This document shows positions 7,923 to 16,288 of a stretch of DNA of 19,428 nt, one piece after another. Position numbers and translations under genes: made by a program. Numbering within the stretch: position 1 is the stretch's first letter; each line of letters starts with the position of its first letter. The notes under the pieces were generated by a model. It worked only from the letters and a program-made list of their open reading frames with translations, had not been told where the DNA came from and ran no database searches. This stretch comes from Bacilli bacterium (GTDB lineage Bacteria; Bacillota_I; Bacilli_A; ML615J-28; CAG-698), in contig JAQUYR010000022.1 of the NCBI GenBank assembly GCA_028691715.1, positions 1 to 19,428 on the forward strand, read 5' to 3'.

Positions 7923-8818
7923 TGCTTGAGTATAAGAAGGATGGTTGGAAGGCGGTAATATCGTTAGCGCCAGCATTAATAATGCTTGCTATATTCACAT
8001 TTTGGCCGATTATAAATGCTTTTCGAATGGCCTTTATGAATGATTACAGTATGTCCAGTGGCAAATGGGATGGTGTAGGTATTAGAAACTTTATCTACAT
8101 ATTCGCTGATCCAACATTTTGGGTAGCTCTTAAAAATACATGTATAATGGTATTCATATCAGTACCAATAACAATTTTATTAGGACTACTGATATCGGTA
8201 GGTTTAAATTCTATTAAAAAATTACAAAGCACTTATCAGACAGTATTCTTTTTACCTTATGTAACTAATACAATAGCTTTAGGTTTGGTATTTGGAGCGA
8301 TGTTCCATCAATATGATGGTTTTGTCAATCAATTATTCAATTCAACAACCAGTTGGATTGGAGCTGGAGCTTCCTATACAAATGCTATGATTGTTTTAAT
8401 GATATATACGGTTTGGAACGGACTGGCTTTTAAAATTATTGTCTTCTTATCTGGCTTACAGAGTATTGATAAACAATATTATCAAGCAGCTCAAATTGAC
8501 GCTACCCCAAGGGGAAGGGTCTTTAGAAGAATTACAGTACCTCTACTTTCTCCAATGATTTTATACATTACAATAACTTCTTTAATTGGAGCATTTAAGG
8601 CATATAGTAGTGTAATTTCTATCTTTGGTACTGGAAAATATGGACCAGGATCAGATCCTAAACTGTTAATTACTGTTGTTGGTTATGTTTATGAAAAACT
8701 TTGGGCATCAGGAGTTCCTCTAGGAGAAGCCGCTGCTGGTAGTTTAATTTTATTCGCAATAATATTAGTGATCACGATTGTTCAACTTCAAGTTGGCAAA
8801 AAACGTGTTCATTATTAG
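7922..8818 (+). CDS. CUT1 ABC transporter permease (UgpA/MalF-like)
   Basis: A 298-aa integral membrane protein with about six helices, starting near residues 14-34. The EAA loop that docks on the ATPase is visible at 188-209 (QAAQIDA, then RGRVFRRITVPLL). This belongs to the binding-protein-dependent permease family. The ATG overlaps the preceding stop (TAATG), with AAGGAG at 7907-7912. It pairs with the next gene to form the heterodimeric channel. No large MalF-type periplasmic insertion is present, as expected for Gram-positive versions. The substrate is not readable from the sequence. Confidence 0.94.
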   Translation: MLEYKKDGWKAVISLAPALIMLAIFTFWPIINAFRMAFMNDYSMSSGKWDGVGIRNFIYIFADPTFWVALKNTCIMVFISVPITILLGLLISVGLNSIKKLQSTYQTVFFLPYVTNTIALGLVFGAMFHQYDGFVNQLFNSTTSWIGAGASYTNAMIVLMIYTVWNGLAFKIIVFLSGLQSIDKQYYQAAQIDATPRGRVFRRITVPLLSPMILYITITSLIGAFKAYSSVISIFGTGKYGPGSDPKLLITVVGYVYEKLWASGVPLGEAAAGSLILFAIILVITIVQLQVGKKRVHY

Positions 8819-8827
8819 GAGGGTACT

Positions 8828-9742
8828 ATGAATCATTCAGAATTATTCTTAGATCCGCAACAAATGAAAATTTATAAAACTAAGAAAATTTTATTTTCGA
8901 TAGTCTTATATACATTTTTAACTATTATTGCGTTATTTATAATCATTCCGTTTTATTATATGCTTGTAACCTCTTTAAAAACTGTTGGAGAAATCGACTC
9001 TGATCAGTTTATCTTCTTCCCAAGGTCTTGGGCCTGGGAAAATTATTCAGAACTATTTACAAATAAAAATGGAACAATAACTAAAGGTATTTCCCTATGG
9101 AATATGTATAAGAACACAATTTTTGTTGCTATTGTTACAACATCAGGAACAATAATAACAGTTGTGCTATCAGCTTTTGCCTTTGCAAGATTGAATTTCA
9201 AAGGACGTGAAGTGATATTTAGTGTACTGTTAATGACAATGATGATTCCAGGCGAGATTTATGTTATTACTAATTATCAAACTATTGCTTTATTTGGATT
9301 GAGAAATACATATGTCGCTTTAATTTTACCGTTTGTCACCAGTATTTTCTATACATTCTTTTTAAGGCAAACATTTAAACAAATACCCAATGAATTATAT
9401 TTAGCAGCTAAAGTCGATGGAACAACTGATTTTGGATATTTATGGAAAGTTATGATTCCTATTGCTAAAGCAACAATTATTACAATAATAATCTTGAGTA
9501 TGATAGGAACATGGAATGCTTATGTGTGGCCTAGTTTAGTAACTAATGATAAATCTATGTATTTAGTAAGTAATGGTCTATTAGAAATGTTCAAAGGAAA
9601 AGTTGAACAATCAGGTCCTGACTCAATCCTGAATGTTCAAATGGCTGGTTCAACAATGGTTACTGTACCATTATTAATCGTATTCATTCTTTTGAGAAAA
9701 TATATCATGAGTGGTGTATCACGTAGTGGTATTAAAGGTTAG
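8828..9742 (+). CDS. CUT1 ABC transporter permease (UgpE/MalG-like)
   Basis: A 304-aa partner permease with about six membrane helices (the first about 21-46). A clear EAA motif at 190-212 reads LYLAAKVDGTT, then LWKVMIPI, closer to consensus than in the first permease. The C-terminus SRSGIKG is typical of MalG/UgpE proteins. The ribosome site AGGAGGG at 8817-8823 overlaps the upstream TAG stop and lies 4 nt before the ATG, so the two permeases are probably made in equal amounts. A hairpin follows before the binding-protein gene. Confidence 0.94.
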   Translation: MNHSELFLDPQQMKIYKTKKILFSIVLYTFLTIIALFIIIPFYYMLVTSLKTVGEIDSDQFIFFPRSWAWENYSELFTNKNGTITKGISLWNMYKNTIFVAIVTTSGTIITVVLSAFAFARLNFKGREVIFSVLLMTMMIPGEIYVITNYQTIALFGLRNTYVALILPFVTSIFYTFFLRQTFKQIPNELYLAAKVDGTTDFGYLWKVMIPIAKATIITIIILSMIGTWNAYVWPSLVTNDKSMYLVSNGLLEMFKGKVEQSGPDSILNVQMAGSTMVTVPLLIVFILLRKYIMSGVSRSGIKG

Positions 9743-9771
9743 TTAACAAAGCAAGAAGCTTGTTATATATA
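9743..9771 (+). promoter_or_regulatory. Intercistronic hairpin and possible internal promoter before the binding-protein gene
   Basis: TAACAA-A-GC (9744-9752) can pair with GCTTGTTA (9758-9765) around an AAGAA loop, an 8-bp stem with one bulged A. No T tract follows, so it is not a standard terminator. The same bases offer TTAACA (9743-9748), a 17-nt spacer and TATATA (9766-9771), a weak promoter-like pair. Either could raise the amount of the downstream lipoprotein over the permeases. The structure is seen; the role is inferred. Confidence 0.4.
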
Positions 9772-9795
9772 TAAATAATTAGAAAGGGAAGAAAA

Positions 9796-11238
9796 ATGAA
9801 AAAATTTTTAATCTTATTAGTTGTCCTTGTTGGTGCTGTTACACTAGCAGGTTGTAAAAAGAATGCATCTGATGCAGAATTTGAAATTATTTCAGTAGCT
9901 GATTTAAAAGCTGAACAAGAAATTAACATCTCGTTTAGAGTTCCATCAGGAATTATCTCTACAGCTTTGGCAACATTACTTGAAGAATTTAAGGTAGAAT
10001 GGCCAAATATTAATGTAGAATTAATTGCTGAATCAGGAGGCTACACAGATGTTCGTAAATTAACTATTCTGGATTTGAACAGTGGTATTGGACCAACAAT
10101 GGTTATTGGATATCCTGATCATTTTGCTGAATACTATTCAGGAAATCACTTAATTAATTTGCAAAACTTCATTGAAAGCGACCTTGAAGGTGTTGGTGCT
10201 GATGATGATTTCGTATTAGATGACTTCTTGGAATCTTATTTAGATGAAAACAGAATCGCTGACGAGGGTGATGATTTATATGGATTACCATTTAACAAAT
10301 CAACCGAAGTTATGATTTATAACAAGACTTTCTTTAATCACATGGGATACACAGTTCCAACAACATGGGCTGAAGTAGAAACATTAAGCAAACAAATATT
10401 GGTTGATGTTGCTGCTGGAAAAGCTGATGATGTTATTACCTTTGGTGAAGGTGAGAAAACCCCTTCACAATATTTAGCAGAAGGATTATTTATTCCATTT
10501 GCTTATGATTCAACAAGTAATGCTATTATAACTGCTGCTCGTCAATGGGGTGGTGCTTATACTGAAAAAGATAATATTGAAAAGGGATATGCGATGTTTG
10601 ACAATACTGAAGTTAAAACAGCTTTAGCATTCTTCAAAGGAATGGCAAATGATGGATTATATGCAGTTGCTGAAAACTTTGGTGAGAGTTATGCATCTAA
10701 TGCTTTCAAATTAATCAAGTGCGTTATGACGGTTGGCTCAAGTGCTGGTGTTGGTTACAATGTTCCAGAAGGAAATAAATTTGAAATCGGAGTTGCTCCA
10801 ATTCCTTATGAAAGTGCTGATGCAAAATATGTTATTCAACAGGGAACAAATGTTGCTATTTTAGGACAATCAACAAATGAAGAACGCTCTGCTGCATGGC
10901 AATTAATTAGATTCTTATTATCTAGCGAAAACACTGCTAAGTTTGCTATGGCAACTGGCGGATATTTACCAGTTAGAAAATCTTCTTATGAAACTGCTGC
11001 ATACAAGGAATATTTAGAAAATCCTCCAGTTGATAAAATTAATCATTCAATGGCTGCTAATGTTGGTTTACAGTACAGAAACACATACACATTCTTTGTT
11101 GACCCAGCATTCGTTGGTTCAAGTGAAATTCGTGATGCTGTTGGTTCAATGTACAGTGCTATTATTGTTAATAAAAAAGATATATCTCAAGCAATTAAAG
11201 ATACACTTAATGAATTAGGACCAAAATATCAAAAATAA
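9796..11238 (+). CDS. Extracellular solute-binding lipoprotein, family 1 (CUT1)
   Basis: The surface-anchored receptor of the ABC importer, 480 aa. A short signal peptide ends in the lipobox LAGC, with lipid-carrying Cys20. The mature part looks like a family 1 (UgpB/MalE-like) binding protein: an N-lobe beginning with INISFRVPSG (43-52), the segment DDLYGLPFNKSTEVMIYNK (159-177), WAEV (191-194) leading into the second lobe, and AAWQLIRFLLSSENTAKFA (366-384) with GGYLPVRKS (388-396) near the C-terminus. These segments are typical of the glycerol-3-phosphate and oligosaccharide binders. The mature protein is visibly acidic. It follows the permeases and its TAA overlaps the ATG of the nuclease lipoprotein. 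The ligand is unknown; context makes a nucleic-acid breakdown product plausible. Confidence 0.93.
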   Translation: MKKFLILLVVLVGAVTLAGCKKNASDAEFEIISVADLKAEQEINISFRVPSGIISTALATLLEEFKVEWPNINVELIAESGGYTDVRKLTILDLNSGIGPTMVIGYPDHFAEYYSGNHLINLQNFIESDLEGVGADDDFVLDDFLESYLDENRIADEGDDLYGLPFNKSTEVMIYNKTFFNHMGYTVPTTWAEVETLSKQILVDVAAGKADDVITFGEGEKTPSQYLAEGLFIPFAYDSTSNAIITAARQWGGAYTEKDNIEKGYAMFDNTEVKTALAFFKGMANDGLYAVAENFGESYASNAFKLIKCVMTVGSSAGVGYNVPEGNKFEIGVAPIPYESADAKYVIQQGTNVAILGQSTNEERSAAWQLIRFLLSSENTAKFAMATGGYLPVRKSSYETAAYKEYLENPPVDKINHSMAANVGLQYRNTYTFFVDPAFVGSSEIRDAVGSMYSAIIVNKKDISQAIKDTLNELGPKYQK

Positions 11239-12527
11239 TGAAAAGCTTAAATGTAAAGTTCTCTAAAGTATTTAGTTTGTTATTAATTTTGGTAGTTGCC
11301 CTCATAGCAATTGGCTGTGGTCCTAAAGTGGATCCTAATGAAAATCCAGAAGTAGTAGAACTAAACACAAAATATACTGATGAACTTAAATTGACAGCTA
11401 CTTATTCAAATAAAAGTTTTATTAATAACGGAATTGGTGAAGTAAAACTTTCTCAAAATGTTGATGGAGACACAGCGCATTTTGTTGATTTAGTTTCGGG
11501 CATAAGATTTACCGCTAGATTTCTATGTATAAACACACCAGAATCTACTGGTAGAATTGAGCCTTGGGGCAAAGAGGCAAGTAAATTTACTGCTGACATT
11601 CTATCTAATGCCAAAACAATTGTTTTAGAAGCAGAAAAAATTGATTCACCAGCTGAATTAGATACAACTGGTGGTAGATATTTAGCTTTTGTTTGGTATA
11701 AAACTACGGAGGATTCTCAATTTAGATTATTAAATTTAGAGATTGTTGAAGAATGTTATTCAAATTTCACTGGTGTATCCAGTGATACTAAATATGGTGA
11801 GGAATTTGAATCGGCATCTCTTAAATCCTATGCTTCAAAAAGAAGAAAGTTTGGCGAATTAGACCCTAACTTTGATTATTCTAATGAAGTTCAAGAAATC
11901 ACAATTGCTGAACTTAAAAATAATTTTTCTCAATATAATTCTGGTACTAAATTAAAGATTACAGCTCGAGTTATGAGAATGGTTGGAGATAATTTGTATT
12001 TGGAAGATTTAAATGAAACATGGAATGAAGAAACCAAATCATATCAATTAGCAGGAATTTATATGTTTAGTGGTTATGGAAGTGGTTTAGCGATTTTAAA
12101 GATAGGGGAAATTATTGCTTTTGAATGTCAGTGTGTTGACAATGATATTTATGGAAAACAATTGACTAACCCATCGAAAGTTAAAAGTATTGAAAAAACC
12201 TCTGAATATAATATTCGAGAATTTTCTGGAAAAGAAACAATTGATTTAGCATCTTATGAAGGATTTGTTATTTGTGTTACTGAATATAAAGTTACTCAAG
12301 TCGGCGATCCTAATGAAGAGGGAGCATTTACAATCTATGGAAAGACTTCAAGTGGACAATCTATAAATGTTAGAATTGATGGAGCTGTTTACCCTAAAAT
12401 AAAGGTATCTTCAATTGAAATTGGTTCGACTTATAGTGTTACTGGTGGAGTTTCTAAATTTAATCAAACATTCCAAATAATGCTTGGAAATCAAATTACA
12501 GGAACAAATGATTTTATAAAAAAATAA
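11238..12527 (+). CDS. Surface lipoprotein with staphylococcal-nuclease domain and C-terminal OB-like domains
   Basis: A 429-aa lipoprotein with a signal peptide ending AIAIGC (Cys27). Residues about 66-205 match the SNase/thermonuclease fold: VDGDT (75-79) supplies the Asp21-equivalent Asp78; Arg94 matches Arg35; INTPE (98-102) supplies Thr100 and Glu102 (Thr41 and Glu43 equivalents); GGRYLAFVW (145-153) supplies Arg147 (Arg87 equivalent). The Asp40 calcium-ligand position is Asn99. Two beta-rich OB-like regions follow (about 217-320 and 333-425), an arrangement recalling Bacillus YhcR, which combines SNase and OB domains. It probably cleaves DNA or RNA at the cell surface. The ATG overlaps the binding-protein stop (TAATG) and only a distant TTAGGA is upstream, so translation probably depends on coupling. 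Domain call firm; catalytic activity likely but untested. Confidence 0.88.
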   Translation: MKSLNVKFSKVFSLLLILVVALIAIGCGPKVDPNENPEVVELNTKYTDELKLTATYSNKSFINNGIGEVKLSQNVDGDTAHFVDLVSGIRFTARFLCINTPESTGRIEPWGKEASKFTADILSNAKTIVLEAEKIDSPAELDTTGGRYLAFVWYKTTEDSQFRLLNLEIVEECYSNFTGVSSDTKYGEEFESASLKSYASKRRKFGELDPNFDYSNEVQEITIAELKNNFSQYNSGTKLKITARVMRMVGDNLYLEDLNETWNEETKSYQLAGIYMFSGYGSGLAILKIGEIIAFECQCVDNDIYGKQLTNPSKVKSIEKTSEYNIREFSGKETIDLASYEGFVICVTEYKVTQVGDPNEEGAFTIYGKTSSGQSINVRIDGAVYPKIKVSSIEIGSTYSVTGGVSKFNQTFQIMLGNQITGTNDFIKK

Positions 12528-12546
12528 CATAGGAGGAAAAAATCAA

Positions 12547-15018
12547 ATGAGTTTTATGAAAAGTAATGCAAAAAGACTTTTCTTAGTATTAGTTGCTTTT
12601 GCTTTATGCTTTGGATTAATTGGATGTAAGGAAGTTAGTGATGAACCTACATTGCAAGAAACATTGGAATCTGCTGTTGGCAGTATCGTTATGGATAAGA
12701 GTATCGGTACATTATCTTCTAATCTTGTTTTACCAGAAAAAGCTGCTGGTGAATATGAAATAACATGGACAATTGCTGAGAATGCTTATGCTTCAATAGC
12801 AGAAAACAGAGATGGCGTACCAATGATTAAAATTTCTCGTCCTGAAGCTAGTGTTGGCTATCAAAAATTTGTTATTGTAGCTACTATTACTAAAGATGAT
12901 GCTAGCGCTACTAGAGAATGGGAAGGTTATGTAAAACCATTAGCTGAAGGAATTGAAATCCTTGATGCTGCTGGTGTAAAAGCTGCTGAATTAAATACTA
13001 GTTTATTGATTCAGGGAACAGTAATGATCGTTTGTAAGAGTGCTGGTTTCTGGGTTGCTGATGAGACAGGAGCTGTTTATGTATATGGAGCAACTGGCGA
13101 TGTACAACCTGGTGATGTTGTATCTGTTACAGGAAGCAAGACACTTTATTATTCACTAGTTGAAATTGAAAATCCAGGAATTACTATTGATGAAGAAGGT
13201 ACTGGAACTTATCCTTATGCTGAAAAAGCAACTGCTGGTACTGCTGATACTATTATTGGATTAGATAGCACAGTTCAAGCTAATTATGGTACTTTATACA
13301 CTATTGAAGGAACAGTAATCAGCGATGTCAATAGTGGTGGATCTTATACATATGGTATTAAAGACTTTAAGACAGGAAATAGCGTTACAGTCTATGATTC
13401 TTGTACTAATGCTGATGCTTTAGAAACATTAGGCACTAAACTTGGTCAATATATCAAGTTAACTGTAGTAGTTTATGATCTTCATTCAAATGGATATTGG
13501 AGAGTTTTAGCAATCAACTCTACAATTGAAGATGCTACAATTCCAACTATTTCTGATAATGAAAAAGTTTCTACAACTAAAACTCAATTAATAAATGATT
13601 TAGAAGGAAAGATTTTATATGCTGATGTTAATCTACCTACTACTAATGACTTTGAAGGCCTAACAATTTCTTGGGCATCTGATAAACCAGAAGTTTTGAG
13701 TGCTGAAGGCGTTAAGGGAACATCAACTGAAATTGAAAATGCTGTTAAATTAACAGCTACAATTACTGCTGGTGCTGTCACTGAAGTTGTTGAAATCAAT
13801 GTTAATGTATTTATGTTAGCAAAGACAACAGTAACAAATGCATTATATACATGTGATAATGGTGGTGATACTGTATGGCTAGAAGGTAAAATAATTGCTC
13901 TAGATGTAGATGGTTATTTCTATTTGGCTGATGAAACAGGAGTTATTTATGTAAGAACTAAATTAACAGATGTAGCATTAGGCGATTCTGTTAAAGTAAT
14001 CGGAAAAACTACTTATTATGATGGCAAGGGTAAACAGTGGACAAGACAAATGACTGCAACTTCTATAACTAAACTTGAAACAGAAGTTACACCTATTGCT
14101 GCTGTACCAGCTACTATTGCTGATTTCCCAGCAATTGAGAATGAGGGTGGAGTATTAACTGCTGCTGGTTTAGCTGCTGTTAAAGCTCATAGCGCTTATG
14201 GAAGAATTATTGAAATAACTGGCTATGTTCAAACTAGGGGTTCACAAGGTGATATTTACCTTTGCGAAACGGCTGAAGAAACATCTGCTGGTGTATGCTA
14301 TTATTATAAATCTATTAATCAAACAGAAATCAAGGCATTAGTTGGTAAACTTGTTAAGTTTACTTGTGCTGTTTATGATGGAGCAGGTGCTGCTGGTTGG
14401 AGATTGGGTTCTTGTTTGAGTTATGAAGAAGTTACAACTCCAATTGTAAATGAGCCAACTGCTGGTGCTGTCACTGTCGCTGCTGTAATCGCTGCTGAAA
14501 AAGATGCAGCTGTTACTGTTGATGCTGTTGTAAAATATATTTATTCAGGAAACGGTATTGTTATTGAAGATGCTACTGGATCTATTTATGTATATGGAAA
14601 GACTATTTCTGGCGTTAAAGTTGGCGATAAGGTAAGCGTTACTGGAACCAAAGGTGAATATAAAGAGGCTCCACAAATTGCTAACCCAACAGTAACTGTT
14701 AAAGCTACAGGAACATATACATATACTTATGAAGTAACTACTCTTGCTGAACTTAATGCGATGAGTTATGAAGATAAGACAATTTTTGGGAAAGTATTTA
14801 AGATTGTTGGTACTCCAGTTGCTAGTGGAAATTTTATTAACATTAAATCTGGCGAAGTTACTCTAAATCTATTCAATGACACATTTAATAAATCTGTTTT
14901 AGCTGATTATGTAGATGTTGAAATAGAGATGTTAGTTGTTGTTTATCAGTTTAGTAATGGAACATATAATTTATTCCCAATTGTATCAACTATCGTTTCA
15001 ACAACTCCTGCTGCTTAA
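12547..15018 (+). CDS. Large lipoprotein with two Ig-like and about six OB-like domains
   Basis: An 823-aa lipoprotein with a signal peptide ending LIGC (Cys27). Two atypical bacterial Ig-like regions are seen at about 38-132 and 336-423 (patterns LxLP, W.S/I and LTATI). OB-like modules come in pairs. Modules at about 143-213, 426-510 and 637-720 share a signature of DETG or DATG, then VYV, then GD.V.V.G. Each is followed by a longer beta domain (about 220-330, 512-630, 727-818). The fourth OB-like region holds four cysteines (573, 584, 607, 623) that might bind metal. No catalytic motif is visible. OB modules of this kind occur in extracellular nucleases such as YhcR, so nucleic-acid binding is a reasonable guess, but sugar or protein binding cannot be excluded. 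AGGAGG at 12531-12536 gives strong translation, and a terminator follows. Confidence 0.85.
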   Translation: MSFMKSNAKRLFLVLVAFALCFGLIGCKEVSDEPTLQETLESAVGSIVMDKSIGTLSSNLVLPEKAAGEYEITWTIAENAYASIAENRDGVPMIKISRPEASVGYQKFVIVATITKDDASATREWEGYVKPLAEGIEILDAAGVKAAELNTSLLIQGTVMIVCKSAGFWVADETGAVYVYGATGDVQPGDVVSVTGSKTLYYSLVEIENPGITIDEEGTGTYPYAEKATAGTADTIIGLDSTVQANYGTLYTIEGTVISDVNSGGSYTYGIKDFKTGNSVTVYDSCTNADALETLGTKLGQYIKLTVVVYDLHSNGYWRVLAINSTIEDATIPTISDNEKVSTTKTQLINDLEGKILYADVNLPTTNDFEGLTISWASDKPEVLSAEGVKGTSTEIENAVKLTATITAGAVTEVVEINVNVFMLAKTTVTNALYTCDNGGDTVWLEGKIIALDVDGYFYLADETGVIYVRTKLTDVALGDSVKVIGKTTYYDGKGKQWTRQMTATSITKLETEVTPIAAVPATIADFPAIENEGGVLTAAGLAAVKAHSAYGRIIEITGYVQTRGSQGDIYLCETAEETSAGVCYYYKSINQTEIKALVGKLVKFTCAVYDGAGAAGWRLGSCLSYEEVTTPIVNEPTAGAVTVAAVIAAEKDAAVTVDAVVKYIYSGNGIVIEDATGSIYVYGKTISGVKVGDKVSVTGTKGEYKEAPQIANPTVTVKATGTYTYTYEVTTLAELNAMSYEDKTIFGKVFKIVGTPVASGNFINIKSGEVTLNLFNDTFNKSVLADYVDVEIEMLVVVYQFSNGTYNLFPIVSTIVSTTPAA

Positions 15019-15032
15019 AAAACAATAAATTA

Positions 15033-15061
15033 GGTCATAGTTATAAACTATGGCCTTTTTT
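15033..15061 (+). terminator. Rho-independent terminator of the transporter / nuclease operon
   Basis: A 10-bp stem (15033-15042 with 15046-15055, one G-U pair, ATA loop) is followed by T6 (15056-15061). It closes the operon that starts at about 6781. Confidence 0.88.
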
Positions 15062-15079
15062 CTTTATATTGTAAATGAT

Positions 15080-15108
15080 TTGCGAATATATGTTTAATAT
15101 GATAAAAT
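15080..15108 (+). promoter_or_regulatory. Promoter for the aldo/keto reductase - rsmA - ispE genes
   Basis: TTGCGA (15080-15085), a 17-nt spacer, then TAAAAT (15103-15108) preceded by TG-A. The predicted start near 15115 leaves room for AGGAGG at 15122-15127, 6 nt before the ATG. Confidence 0.6.
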
Positions 15109-15133
15109 ACAGTATATAATCAGGAGGTCAAAA

Positions 15134-16258
15134 ATGGAGTATAGAAAATGGTATGATACCGGAATTAAAACATCTACTTTAGGCTATGGAGCAATGAGGC
15201 TAAAAACAATCAATGGAGAAATTGATGAGGAAAAGGGCTTAAAATTAATTGATAAGGCATATAAGAGCGGAGTTAACTATTTTGACACAGCAGTTCCCTA
15301 TACTGATGGGAAAAATGAAAGCTTTGTTGGGAAAGCTCTAAAGCGATATCCTCGTGAAAGTTTTTATTTGGCTACTAAATTGACAATAAGATTGTATAAA
15401 ACCAAAGAGGAACTTGAGCAAGTCATCGAAAAACAATTAAAAAATTTGCAAACAGATTATATAGACTTCTATTTAATGCATGCTCTAAACAAACATACTT
15501 TTCAAACCATTAAAGATTGGAAGATTCTTGATCTTGTTGAAAAGTGGAAACAAGAGGGAAAGATTAGACATATAGGCTTTTCTTTTCACGATGACTATGA
15601 AACATTCAAAGAAATTGTAAACTATTATGATTGGGAATTTTGTCAAATTCAATTAAATTATATGGATGATGATATCCAACAAGGAATACAAGGGTACCAT
15701 GATTTAGTTGCTAGGAAAATACCTGTTGTTGTTATGGAACCGATAAAGGGAGGGAAACTTTCTAACTTTAATGATGAAGTAGCTAAAACATTTTTTGATT
15801 ATAACAAAAATGCCTCTCTTTCTAGTTGGGCAATGCGTTGGGTAGGCTCCTTAGATGGTGTTAAGGTAATTCTTAGTGGAATGAACGAAATGGAACAGGT
15901 TGAAGATAACTTAAAAACGTTTAATAATTTTAAAAAGCTGGACGAAACTGAAGTACAGTTGGTAAAGGAAGTTAAGAAAGCACTGCTTAAGGTTACTGAA
16001 GTTGGTTGTACTAATTGCCAGTATTGTATGCCTTGCACAGTTGGTGTCGATATTCCGGGCAATTTTAGGATATTTAATAACTATGCCATGTATAAATCAG
16101 AAGAAGATACTAAATGGCGCTATAGTGAATTGCGAAAAAAAGATGCAATTGCCAGCTTATGCATAGAATGTGGAAAGTGTGTTTCTCAGTGCCCACAGGG
16201 AATAGATATCCCTAACGAATTAAAGAGAATGAGGAGTTCTCTTCCGTTTTTGGAATAA
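15134..16258 (+). CDS. Aldo/keto reductase with C-terminal double 4Fe-4S domain
   Basis: A 374-aa cytosolic oxidoreductase of the COG1453-like group. The N-terminal TIM-barrel reductase has the usual catalytic set Asp51, Tyr56, Lys82 and His116 (in DFYLMHAL). The C-terminus carries two cysteine groups: Cys292, 295, 298 and 301 in GCTNCQYCMPC, and Cys343, 346, 349 and 353 in CIECGKCVSQCP. These fit two 4Fe-4S clusters that could pass electrons to or from the barrel, a design common in anaerobic Firmicutes. The substrate is unknown. It follows its own promoter, and rsmA begins 30 nt downstream with no terminator, so the housekeeping genes rsmA and ispE are probably co-transcribed. Confidence 0.93.
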   Translation: MEYRKWYDTGIKTSTLGYGAMRLKTINGEIDEEKGLKLIDKAYKSGVNYFDTAVPYTDGKNESFVGKALKRYPRESFYLATKLTIRLYKTKEELEQVIEKQLKNLQTDYIDFYLMHALNKHTFQTIKDWKILDLVEKWKQEGKIRHIGFSFHDDYETFKEIVNYYDWEFCQIQLNYMDDDIQQGIQGYHDLVARKIPVVVMEPIKGGKLSNFNDEVAKTFFDYNKNASLSSWAMRWVGSLDGVKVILSGMNEMEQVEDNLKTFNNFKKLDETEVQLVKEVKKALLKVTEVGCTNCQYCMPCTVGVDIPGNFRIFNNYAMYKSEEDTKWRYSELRKKDAIASLCIECGKCVSQCPQGIDIPNELKRMRSSLPFLE

Positions 16259-16288
16259 AACATTAGTTATAGACTAGAAGGTGAAAAT

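Noticed and set aside
15115..15120. TATAAT just before the aldo/keto reductase
   Set aside because: Initiation about 7 nt later would remove the AGGAGG site at 15122-15127; the TG-A-TAAAAT at 15100-15108 with TTGCGA fits better.
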